NCBI GenBank assembly: GCA_027296045.1
Contig: JAPUJS010000599.1
Span: 1 to 23,543 of the forward strand
DNA length: 23,543 bases
Reading direction: 5' to 3'
DNA from: a bacterium
Lineage (GTDB): Bacteria; Latescibacterota; UBA2968
Positions 15,750-22,497 of this stretch are shown piece by piece. The notes under the pieces were generated by a model. That model saw only the letters and a program-made list of their open reading frames with translations. It searched no databases and had not been told where the DNA came from. Position numbers and translations under genes: made by a program. The first letter of the stretch is position 1. Every line of letters starts with the position of its first letter.

Positions 15750-15808
15750 AGATCAAAATTCACTGAAATGACGATGGAGTGAGGATCCCAACTCGAACCT
15801 TAAAAACA

Positions 15809-15833
15809 GGTCGGTTGTGAAATCCAACCGGCC
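15809..15833 (-). other. Hairpin in the 5' leader of the ether-lipid operon
   Basis: CGGTTG (15812-15817) pairs with CAACCG (15825-15830) around a 7-base loop. The stem can be extended by one T-G wobble and two G-C pairs to 15809 and 15833. It lies about 10-34 bases after the predicted transcription start of the FAR gene. It may stabilise the leader or be a regulatory fold; there is no T-run for termination. Confidence 0.4.
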
Positions 15834-15849
15834 GTAACCATACGCCTAA

Positions 15850-15878
15850 ATTAAAAGCCCACGTCTTGATTCTGTCAA
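15850..15878 (-). promoter_or_regulatory. Strong sigma70-type promoter of the ether-lipid operon
   Basis: On the minus strand TTGACA (15878-15873) is a perfect -35, followed by 17 bases and TTTAAT (15855-15850), 5 of 6 to the -10 consensus. Transcription would start near 15843, 94 bases before the FAR start codon. It is divergent from the ndk promoter, with 49 bases between the two -35 boxes. Confidence 0.65.
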
Positions 15879-15927
15879 CCCCTTTCTTCGGGATAAATCA
15901 AAGCCCTGGATCTGTCTAAAAATGAGG

Positions 15928-15956
15928 TTGACAAAAATTTCGATAAACCCTATCTT
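15928..15956 (+). promoter_or_regulatory. Sigma70-type promoter of the ndk-yceD-rpmF-fab operon
   Basis: TTGACA (15928-15933), exactly 17 bases, TATCTT (15951-15956). The -35 is perfect and the -10 has 4 of 6. The start would be near 15963, giving an 80-base leader with two hairpins before ndk. TATCTT is the same -10 seen upstream of the polyketide synthase. Confidence 0.6.
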
Positions 15957-15966
15957 CTTCATCTTC

Positions 15967-16015
15967 AGCCTGATAGGCTAAATTGCAGTGTCGGCATGCT
16001 CCTGCAGATGCCGAC
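15967..16015 (+). other. Two leader hairpins upstream of ndk
   Basis: AGCCT-GAT-AGGCT (15967-15979) is a small perfect hairpin. GTCGGCAT (15990-15997) pairs perfectly with ATGCCGAC (16008-16015) around a 10-base loop, and a T-rich stretch (CTCCTTATTTTATCT) follows. The second structure resembles an attenuator or weak terminator between promoter and gene. No known riboswitch class is recognised. With the two promoters these account for the 294-base gap 15750-16043. Confidence 0.45.
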
Positions 16016-16043
16016 CTCCTTATTTTATCTGGTAGAAACTTCA

Positions 16044-16457
16044 ATGGAACGCACCCTCCTGATCATTAAACCCGATGCGGTTGCCCAAAATGGGATTGGC
16101 AAAATCATCAAACGCCTGGAAGGAAAAGGCTTTAAAGTCATTGAACTTCAAAAAATACACCTCACCCGGACCCAGGCCACCGAATTTTACGTCGTTCACA
16201 AGGAACGCCCCTTCTACAACGACTTGCTCGATTTTATGACTTCCGGACCGGCCGTACCAATGGTGCTCGAACGGGAAAATGCCGTGGCCTATCTGCGCGA
16301 GGTCATCGGCAGCACCAATCCCGAAGAAGCCGAAGTGGGCACAATCCGCAAAGATTTCGGATCCGACATCCAAAACAATGCCGTACACGCTTCGGATTCT
16401 CCCGAAAACGGTCGAAATGAGGTCGCCTTCTTTTTTGGCGAAAAAGCCCTCTCCTAA
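16044..16457 (+). CDS. ndk: Nucleoside diphosphate kinase
   Basis: This 137-residue cytosolic enzyme transfers the gamma phosphate of ATP to other NDPs through a phosphohistidine. ATG 16044 is used because the product then starts with the family's MERTLLIIKPDAV. The frame stays open 16 codons further up to ATG 15996, but that extension would be atypical. The active-site histidine is His115 in NNAVHASDS, where the family usually reads N-x-x-H-G-S-D-S, so Gly is replaced by Ala. Length fits bacterial Ndk (about 140). It is the first gene of the long plus-strand operon that leads into ribosomal protein and fatty-acid genes. Confidence 0.95.
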   Translation: MERTLLIIKPDAVAQNGIGKIIKRLEGKGFKVIELQKIHLTRTQATEFYVVHKERPFYNDLLDFMTSGPAVPMVLERENAVAYLREVIGSTNPEEAEVGTIRKDFGSDIQNNAVHASDSPENGRNEVAFFFGEKALS

Positions 16458-16472
16458 ACACATGCCCCCGCG

Positions 16473-16504
16473 TTCCGGGTTTTTTAGAACCCGAAACCTG
16501 GAAC
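16473..16504. repeat. Self-complementary intergenic element in the ndk-yceD gap
   Basis: GTTCC (16472-16476) and GGAAC (16500-16504) flank CGGGTT (16476-16481) and AACCCG (16488-16493), which form a perfect 6-base stem with a T-rich loop. Its right half (16488-16504) matches 18384-18400 at 15 of 17 bases. It resembles a small dispersed palindromic repeat. A terminator is unlikely because the T-run is in the loop. Confidence 0.45.
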
Positions 16505-16535
16505 GTCTTAAAGAGAGGCCAAGGAGTGGAGACGT

Positions 16536-17045
16536 ATGCACATCGATATTCGCGACTTGCAGGAAGGGGAAAACGAGTTTACCTTTGAAGAATCTCCCGA
16601 AGCTCTGCACATCCACGACGAAACCCTGCACTTCGTCCTGCCGATCAAGACCCGATTGTCGCTCTACAAACTGGGTGCCTCCATCACTGTCAAAGGAGAA
16701 ACCGTCTTCCATCTCCGGCATGAGTGTGTGCGTTGCTTGCAACCCTTTGAAGTCAAAGAGGCCATCCCGCTTCACTTTGTATTGCAACAAGGACGCCCGG
16801 AAGACCTGGAAGACGATAGCGACGAAATCCTCATCTGGTTGGACAACAAGGCCGAACAGCTCGACCTGGGCACCGAAATCAAGGATTATATCTTATTGGA
16901 AATCCCCGTCAAACCGATCTGCAAAGAATCCTGCGCCGGGTTGTGTGCCCAATGCGGCGAAAATCTAAATGTCCAGCAGTGTGACTGCACAAACGAGAAA
17001 ATCGACCCCCGTTGGGAGGCCTTGCGGGCACTCAAAGATACGTAA
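16536..17045 (+). CDS. yceD: YceD/DUF177 family protein
   Basis: This 169-residue protein of the YceD (DUF177) family is almost always encoded just before rpmF; in plants and bacteria family members have been linked to 23S rRNA accumulation. AAGGAG (16521-16526) lies 9 bases before ATG 16536. Cysteine pairs C64-x-x-C67 and a C-terminal cluster (C129, C133, C137, C140, C149, C151) look like metal-binding knuckles, followed by the family's I-D-P-R-W-x-x-L ending. The rpmF gene follows after 68 bases. The assignment is firm; the molecular role is only partly known. Confidence 0.9.
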   Translation: MHIDIRDLQEGENEFTFEESPEALHIHDETLHFVLPIKTRLSLYKLGASITVKGETVFHLRHECVRCLQPFEVKEAIPLHFVLQQGRPEDLEDDSDEILIWLDNKAEQLDLGTEIKDYILLEIPVKPICKESCAGLCAQCGENLNVQQCDCTNEKIDPRWEALRALKDT

Positions 17046-17113
17046 AAATTAGATCTGCATAAAATAATAACGTTTTGTCATTCGTTCTAGATCACAGTTT
17101 AAGGAGAGTACTA

Positions 17114-17296
17114 ATGGCCAATCCCAAACGTAGAAGTTCCAATTCGCGTACCGGCAAGCGCCGTACCCATTGGAAATTGAAAACGCCCAGCAGTATCGAA
17201 TGCCCGCAGTGCGGTCAGCACAAGCTGGCCCACCGGATCTGCGGCAACTGTGGATATTACAACGGTCGGGAAGTTGTCGAAACCGAAGGCATTTAA
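17114..17296 (+). CDS. rpmF: Large-subunit ribosomal protein bL32
   Basis: This 60-residue ribosomal protein starts at ATG 17114, where AAGGAG (17101-17106) lies 7 bases upstream. It begins MANPKRRSSNSRTGKRR, the standard bL32 start, and carries a zinc-ribbon pair C-P-Q-C and C-G-N-C with the G-Y-Y-x-G-R-E ending. It is therefore the zinc-binding (C+) form. Its place after yceD and before the fab genes is the common bacterial arrangement, except that plsX is missing downstream. Confidence 0.96.
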   Translation: MANPKRRSSNSRTGKRRTHWKLKTPSSIECPQCGQHKLAHRICGNCGYYNGREVVETEGI

Positions 17297-17306
17297 CTGC
17301 CCTCAC

Positions 17307-17351
17307 ACAAAGCGCATATGGCCTGAACCTTTCCCGGGCAATGCGCTTTGT
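17307..17351 (+). terminator. Long perfect hairpin between rpmF and fabH
   Basis: ACAAAGCGCAT (17307-17317) and ATGCGCTTTGT (17341-17351) are perfect 11-base complements around a 23-base loop, 10 bases after the rpmF stop. A short TTAAAT follows. It may be a partial terminator or attenuator that lowers fab expression relative to rpmF, or a processing site. The T-run is weak, so full termination is not expected. Confidence 0.5.
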
Positions 17352-17371
17352 TTAAATGGTGCCGATCCAAT

Positions 17372-18367
17372 ATGAAAAAACCTTTCTCTGCAGCTATTAC
17401 AGGCATTTCCCACTACCTGCCGGAACAGCGTTTGACAAATGCCGACCTGGAAAAAATGGTCGAGACCAACGACGAGTGGATCCGATCCCGAACCGGAATT
17501 GCAGAACGCCGCATTCTGGAAGACGGAAAAGGGACCTCCTACCTGGTCAACAAGGCCATGGATATCCTTTTGGAACAAAAAAGTCTGGACCCCAAAGACA
17601 TCGATTTGATCATCGTGGCAACTATCACGCCCGATATGATCTTTCCCGCCACAGCCTGTCTGGTGCAAGAATACCTGGGTGCCAAAAACGCCTGGGCCTT
17701 CGACCTTTCGGCCGCCTGCTGCGGGTTTTTATATGCCCTCGTGGTCGGAGCTCAGTTTGTCGAAACCGGTGCCCACAAAAAAGTGGCGGTCATCGGTGCC
17801 GACAAAATGAGCAGCGTCGTGGACTATACCGATCGCGAAACGTGTATCCTGTTTGGAGACGGGGCCGGCGCTGTCTTGCTCGAGCCTGCCGAAGAAAACA
17901 TGGGCCTCCACGATTTTATCCTCCACGCCGATGGATCGGGCAAGAAACACCTCAACCAACTGGGCGGCGGCAGCCTGCACCCGGCCACCCATGAAACGGT
18001 CGACCAGAAATTGCACTACATTCGCCAGCAAGGACGCGAAGTCTTCCGGTTTGCCGTACCCAGCATGGCCGAGGTCTCTGCCCAGATTCTGGAACGCAAC
18101 GGGCTGGTAGGCAAAGACATCGACCTTTTTGTGCCCCACCAGGCCAACAAACGCATTATCGACGGCACCCTCAAACGCTTAAACCTGCCCGAAGAGCGGG
18201 CTGCCATCAACATCGACAGATATGCCAACACGGCAGCCGGAACCATTCCCATTGCCCTTTCCGAAGCCGTCGAACAAGGCCGGGTCAAGCGGGGAGATAC
18301 CATCCTTTTGGCCAGTGCCGGTGCCGGCTATACCTGGGGCAGTGCCCTGTTGACCTGGGCATATTAA
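17372..18367 (+). CDS. fabH: 3-oxoacyl-ACP synthase III (KAS III)
   Basis: This 331-residue enzyme starts fatty-acid synthesis by condensing an acyl-CoA (usually acetyl-CoA) with malonyl-ACP. ATG 17372 is taken because the protein then opens with the typical beta strand S-A-A-I-T-G-I-S-H-Y-L-P; TTG 17348 is in frame but less likely. The catalytic triad is Cys116 (SAACCGF), His256 (PHQANKRI) and Asn286 (YANTAAGTIP). Length and motifs are standard. It lies 75 bases after rpmF with no plsX between them, and 54 bases before the remnant of fabD. The ribosome site is poor. Confidence 0.94.
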   Translation: MKKPFSAAITGISHYLPEQRLTNADLEKMVETNDEWIRSRTGIAERRILEDGKGTSYLVNKAMDILLEQKSLDPKDIDLIIVATITPDMIFPATACLVQEYLGAKNAWAFDLSAACCGFLYALVVGAQFVETGAHKKVAVIGADKMSSVVDYTDRETCILFGDGAGAVLLEPAEENMGLHDFILHADGSGKKHLNQLGGGSLHPATHETVDQKLHYIRQQGREVFRFAVPSMAEVSAQILERNGLVGKDIDLFVPHQANKRIIDGTLKRLNLPEERAAINIDRYANTAAGTIPIALSEAVEQGRVKRGDTILLASAGAGYTWGSALLTWAY

Positions 18368-18370
18368 AAA

Positions 18371-18400
18371 TTCCCGGAAAAAGAACTCGAAACCCGGAAC
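18371..18400. repeat. Second copy of the intergenic element, fabH-fabD gap
   Basis: The stretch TTCCCGG (18371-18377), then AGAACTCGAAACCCGGAAC (18382-18400), has the same order of parts as 16473-16504 in the ndk-yceD gap; the right 17 bases agree at 15 positions. A shorter inverted relative, GGTTCGGGTTCC, lies at 20421-20432 before fabF. These look like members of a small repeat family. Confidence 0.4.
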
Positions 18401-18421
18401 TCAGAATTTGTAACGGTTACC

Positions 18422-19324
18422 ATAGTCTTTAGCTTTCCTCTTTCCCGGACAGGGCGCCCAATACGTGGGCATGGGCAACGATCTCTACGACAGGGCCCGT
18501 TCTGTATTCGATCTGGCCGACCAGATTCTGGGTCCCGAAATCCGATCTTGCTGCTTCAATGGACCGGAAAAATCTCTGAAACAAACGGCCACAACCCAAC
18601 CGGCCATCTTTACACACAGCATGGCGGCCCTGGAAATACTGAAAACCAGAGGCTTACAAGCCGATTTTGTTGCCGGCCACAGCGTGGGTGAATTGGCCGC
18701 CCTGGTCGCAGCTGGGGTGATGTCCCTCGAAGATGGATTTCAATTCGTACGTACCCGCAGTCAGGCCATGCAGTCGGCCGCCGAAGCCCAGGCAGGCACC
18801 ATGGCCGCGCTATTTTGGGCATGGACGACGAGGCAGTGGTGAAGCTTTGCGATGCCGTGCAAGGCCTGGTCTCGCCTGCCAATTTTAACTGCCCCGGCCA
18901 GGTCGTGATCTCCGGAGAAATTGAGGCCGTTCAAAAAGCCATCGAAGAAGCCAAAAACAGGGGCGTCAAACGGGCCATCGAACTCTCGGTCGGCGGGGCC
19001 TTCCATTCTGCCCTGATGCAACCGGCAGTCGAAACCCTTGCCAAAATCCTGGAAACAATCGAATTTTCAGAAGCACAGATCCCGGTCGTCCCCAATGTCA
19101 CGGCCGAACCCACGCGAGATCCAGTCCAACTGAAACAATTGCTGGTCCAACAAGTCATATCTCCGGTTCGCTGGACTGCATCCATGCAACACCTGATTGC
19201 TAAAGGCCTGGATCAAGCCCTAGAAATAGGACCCGGCCATACCCTTCAAGGCTTGATGCGCCGAATCGACCGCAAGCTGGCCATCTCGGGGGCCGGTACC
19301 CTCGAAGCCATCGAAAGTCTATGA
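18422..19324 (+). pseudogene. fabD: Malonyl-CoA:ACP transacylase, disrupted (no start codon, frameshift)
   Basis: All FabD hallmarks are present but split. FLFPGQGAQ is coded from 18435, GHSVGELAAL near 18678, R-T-R-S near 18750, FHSALMQPA near 19002 and the GPGHTLQGL ending near 19230. Lesion 1: the frame carrying PGQG is closed by TAG at 18423-18425 and has no ATG, GTG or TTG before that motif. The bases read ATAG-TCT-TTA; removing the second A would restore ATG-TCT-TTA. Lesion 2: the protein leaves frame near 18805-18816 (GCCGCGCTATTTTGG). Removing one GC there restores GTMAAILGMDDE, the family consensus. Downstream the frame is intact to 19324 and overlaps fabG by ATGA. FabD transfers malonyl groups to ACP and is normally essential, so either a second copy exists or the sequence has errors. 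Confidence 0.85.
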
Positions 19325-20067
19325 CCCGTCTTAAAGGCAAAACCGCCCTCGTCACCGGAGGATCCAGAGGCATTGGCGAAGCCATCGCCCTTCGCCTGGC
19401 ATCCGAAGGTGCCGATGTGGCTGTTTGCGCCTCCAAAAGCCTTGCGTCCGCCCAGTCGGTTGCCCAAAAAGTCGAAGCCCAGGGCAGGAAATCCCTTGCT
19501 CTTCAGGCCGATGTATCGGTGGCCAAAGACGTCGATACGCTGATCGCCCAGGTCCTCGATGCCTGGGGCAGCCTCGATATCCTGGTCAACAATGCCGGCA
19601 TTACCCGGGATGGCCTCCTGATGCGTCTCAAAGAATCCGACTGGGACGCCGTACTGGACGTGAACCTCAAAGGTGCCTATCTTTGTGTCAAAGCTGCCTC
19701 CAGGGCCATGATGAAAGCCCGCTCTGGACGCATCGTAAACATCTCCTCGGTGGTGGGTTTGATAGGAAATGCCGGACAGATCAATTATTCTGCCTCCAAA
19801 TCCGGCCTGATCGGACTCACCAAATCCATCGCCCGAGAACTGGCAGGACGGGGCATCACGGCCAATGCAGTTGCCCCGGGGTTCATCCCCACCGAAATGA
19901 CGGCGGCATTGTCCGAAGAAATTCAGCAGGACCTCATCCGACAAATCCCGCTAGGAAAACTGGGCAGTGCCGAAGATATTGCCGCAGCCGTTGCATTCCT
20001 GGCCTCCGATGATGCCGCCTATATCACCGGACAGGTTCTGGTCGTTGACGGCGGCATGGTTATGTAA
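19321..20067 (+). CDS. fabG: 3-oxoacyl-ACP reductase
   Basis: This 248-residue SDR carries out the first reduction of each fatty-acid elongation cycle with NADPH. TGGSRGIG is at 12-19; catalytic residues are Asn115, Ser143, Tyr156 and Lys160 (Y-S-A-S-K); NNAG and the closing VVDGGMVM are typical of FabG. Its ATG overlaps the fabD stop by four bases (ATGA), the usual coupled arrangement. The intact coupling suggests that fabD decay, if real, is recent. Confidence 0.95.
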   Translation: MTRLKGKTALVTGGSRGIGEAIALRLASEGADVAVCASKSLASAQSVAQKVEAQGRKSLALQADVSVAKDVDTLIAQVLDAWGSLDILVNNAGITRDGLLMRLKESDWDAVLDVNLKGAYLCVKAASRAMMKARSGRIVNISSVVGLIGNAGQINYSASKSGLIGLTKSIARELAGRGITANAVAPGFIPTEMTAALSEEIQQDLIRQIPLGKLGSAEDIAAAVAFLASDDAAYITGQVLVVDGGMVM

Positions 20068-20170
20068 ATACGCTGAAATCATACGAACTTTGATAAACGC
20101 AACGCTTCAGGTTTATGCGAACAAGAATAATATCCCATAACGTTTGACCCTATGTGGAGGAGAATGCATC

Positions 20171-20413
20171 ATGGCAGATGATACGCAACAAAAAGTAACC
20201 GATCTCATCGTAGACCAGCTTGGTGTGGATGCCGACAGCGTTTCTCCGGATGCCCACTTCATCGACGACCTGGGTGCCGATTCGCTCGACACCGTTGAAC
20301 TGGTGATGGCCTTCGAAGAAGAATTCGACGTCGAAATCCCGGATGAAGATGCCGAAAAACTTGAAACGGTCAGCGACGCCATCGAATATTTGAACAAACG
20401 CCTGAGTGAATAA
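20171..20413 (+). CDS. acpP: Acyl carrier protein
   Basis: This 80-residue acidic protein carries growing acyl chains on a phosphopantetheine arm attached to Ser38 in GADSLDTVE. ATG 20171 has a strong GGAGGAG (20156-20162) 8 bases upstream, fitting its high expression; an upstream in-frame extension to 20144 would break the conserved N-terminus. A gap of 103 bases separates it from fabG. It contains no gene and no convincing promoter, though one would be expected there. Confidence 0.97.
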   Translation: MADDTQQKVTDLIVDQLGVDADSVSPDAHFIDDLGADSLDTVELVMAFEEEFDVEIPDEDAEKLETVSDAIEYLNKRLSE

Positions 20414-20446
20414 TCAGAACGGTTCGGGTTCCAAAGGAGGTCGCTG

Positions 20447-21697
20447 GTGGACAGAAAAAGGAGAGTGGTGGTCACCGGTCTGGGGACGCTAGCGCCCAAT
20501 GGTTCGACCACAGAGGCCTTTTGGAATGCTCTTCTAAAAGGCCAAAGCGGAATCGGCCCCATCACACGGTTTGACACCACTGATTTTCGGGTACATTTTG
20601 CCGGGGAAGTGAAAGACTTCGACCCAGAACAATACGGCATAAGCCGAAAAGATGTGCGCCGAAACGACCTGTTCACGCAATACGGCGTTGCCAGTGCCGT
20701 CATGGCCACGGAAGATGCCAAATTGGATCCCGACACTGTGGATCCCGAACGGATTGGTGTCATCTTCGGCTCCGGGATCGGCGGCATCGGAACCTTCGAG
20801 ATCCAGCACACCAACTACACCAATGGCGGACCTCGCAAAATCAGTCCGCTGTTTGTCCCGATGATGATTGCCGACATGGCCGCCGGACAGATCTCCATTC
20901 GGATCGGCGCCAAAGGTCCCAACTACGCCATCGTTACAGCCTGCGCTTCGGCCACCCACGCCATTGGGAATGCCTGCCGGGAAATTTGGGACAACGAAGC
21001 CGACCTGATGGTGACCGGGGGCGCCGAAGCTGCCATCACCCCGATGTCTGTGGGCGGATTCGCTTCGGCCAAGGCCTTGTCCTATCGCAACGACGAACCC
21101 CTCCGTGCAAGTCGTCCCTTCGATGCCGAACGCGATGGCTTTGTGTTGGGCGAAGGGGGGGGCACCCTCATCCTCGAAGAACTCGACCATGCCAGAGCGC
21201 GTGGCGCACATATCTATGCCGAAATTGTCGGCACCGGATATACCGGAGATGCCTACCACATCACCAGTATGGCCCCCGGCGGGGAAGGCGGTGCCCGGGC
21301 GATGCAGCGGGCATTGAAGCAGGCCAACCTCCAGCCCGAAGACGTCGATTATATCAATGCCCACGGCACATCCACCCTTATTGGAGATCGTGGAGAAACG
21401 GCCGCCATCAAATCTGTCTTTCAAGACCACGCCTACAAATTGGCCATCAGTTCCACCAAGTCCATGACCGGCCACCTCCTGGGCGCATCCGGGGCCATCG
21501 AAACCATTGCCACCATTTTGGCGATTCAACACGGCATAGTTCCCCCCACCGTCAACTACGAAAACCCCGACCCCGATTGCGACCTGGACTATGTGCCCAA
21601 CGAAGCCCGTGAGATGTCCATTGAGATTGCCATGAACAACTCCTTCGGGTTCGGCGGTCACAACGCCGTTGTTGCAATCCGAAAATACAGAGACTAG
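20447..21697 (+). CDS. fabF: 3-oxoacyl-ACP synthase II (KAS II)
   Basis: This 416-residue elongation enzyme condenses acyl-ACP with malonyl-ACP. GTG 20447 is the start: AAAGGAGG (20433-20440) lies 6 bases upstream and the product begins with R-R-V-V-V-T-G-L-G, as in the family. Catalytic residues are Cys166 (TACASA), His306 (NAHGTST) and His343 (MTGHLLGA). The C-terminal NNSFGFGGHNA is typical. Just after HGTST the sequence is LIGD; family members usually have a Pro, Lys or similar there. A 375-residue antisense open frame exists but has no domain support. Confidence 0.95.
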   Translation: MDRKRRVVVTGLGTLAPNGSTTEAFWNALLKGQSGIGPITRFDTTDFRVHFAGEVKDFDPEQYGISRKDVRRNDLFTQYGVASAVMATEDAKLDPDTVDPERIGVIFGSGIGGIGTFEIQHTNYTNGGPRKISPLFVPMMIADMAAGQISIRIGAKGPNYAIVTACASATHAIGNACREIWDNEADLMVTGGAEAAITPMSVGGFASAKALSYRNDEPLRASRPFDAERDGFVLGEGGGTLILEELDHARARGAHIYAEIVGTGYTGDAYHITSMAPGGEGGARAMQRALKQANLQPEDVDYINAHGTSTLIGDRGETAAIKSVFQDHAYKLAISSTKSMTGHLLGASGAIETIATILAIQHGIVPPTVNYENPDPDCDLDYVPNEAREMSIEIAMNNSFGFGGHNAVVAIRKYRD

Positions 21698-21732
21698 ACG
21701 ACCGATCTGCCTGCTCCAAGAGGAGGACCGCC

Positions 21733-22494
21733 ATCGCCCTTGCCAGCCTCATTCAAACCCTCAGAAGATGGGTTGTCTCGGTCAGCAACAAAGCCCGTCC
21801 CCTGGAAGAACTTCAAGAAAAGCTCAAATACAGCTTCTCCAATATCGACCTGCTCGTCCAGGCTCTCAAACACCGTTCCTATGTCTACATCAACGAGGAA
21901 AACAGCATTGCCTCAAACGAACGGTTGGAATTTCTGGGAGATGCCGTTTTAGACCTGGTGGTCACCGAGCACCTCTACCGGAGATTTTAAAACAAACGGG
22001 AAGGCGACCTCACCCAAATCAAATCCCTCCTGGTCAGCAAAGTCATCCTGGCCGAAAAAGGCCGGGCGATTGGCCTGGGCGAATTCCTCTTCTTGAGCAA
22101 AGAAGAAAACCTGGCCGGGGGCCGCAACCGAACTTCCATCATTGGAGATGCCTTCGAAGCCCTCCTTGGTGCCATCTATCTGGACGGTGGTCTGGAATCA
22201 GTCGATGCCTTTGTGACACACGTCCTCCTGAAAGACATAGACGAAATTCTTTCCAACGGCAACTACCTCAATTTTAAAAGCGTCCTTCTGGAACATACCC
22301 AGGGCGAAGGACAGGGCCACCCCCGCTATTTGCCCCGATCCGAAGAAGGCCCCGACCACCGCAAAATCTTCTCCGTTGAAGTCCTCATTGGAGGTAACAA
22401 AATGGGTACCGGGCAGGGACGTAGCAAAAAAGAAGCCCAGCAAATGGCCGCCAAAGACGCGCTCCAAAACCTGGGCATTCAAGAGATTCAATAA
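21733..22494 (+). pseudogene. rnc: Ribonuclease III, disrupted (no start codon, in-frame stop)
   Basis: The frame encodes a full RNase III: an N-terminal nuclease domain with NERLEFLGDAVLDLVV (signature, near 21916-21963), GDAFEALLGAIYLDGG (near 22147-22194) and a C-terminal double-stranded-RNA-binding domain ending KKEAQQMAAKDAL. Two lesions are visible. A strong ribosome site AGGAGG (21721-21726) is followed at 6 bases by ATC (21733) rather than ATG, and no in-frame ATG, GTG or TTG precedes the signature motif. TAA at 21988-21990 interrupts the frame in RRF-stop-NKREGDL, where family members have Pro (R-F-P-N-K). Reading frame is the same on both sides, so this is substitution rather than indel. 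The protein would process rRNA and double-stranded RNA. It sits directly after fabF, a common order. Confidence 0.85.
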
Positions 22495-22497
22495 AAA

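Noticed and set aside
16473..16504. Terminator after ndk.
   Set aside because: The T-run sits in the loop rather than after the stem, and downstream genes appear to belong to the same operon.
18801..18830. Programmed frameshifting in fabD.
   Set aside because: The bases ATTTTGG are not a standard slippery heptamer, no downstream pseudoknot is evident, and the separate lack of a start codon argues for damage or sequence error.
20534..21661. A 375-codon antisense open frame inside fabF.
   Set aside because: FabF is intact with all catalytic residues; the antisense frame is glycine-rich and low in complexity, as expected for a shadow of a GC-rich gene.
21988..21990. Stop-codon recoding (selenocysteine, pyrrolysine or altered code) at TAA in rnc.
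   Set aside because: TAA is not used for those amino acids, the family has Pro at this position, and no other gene in the window contains an in-frame TAA.
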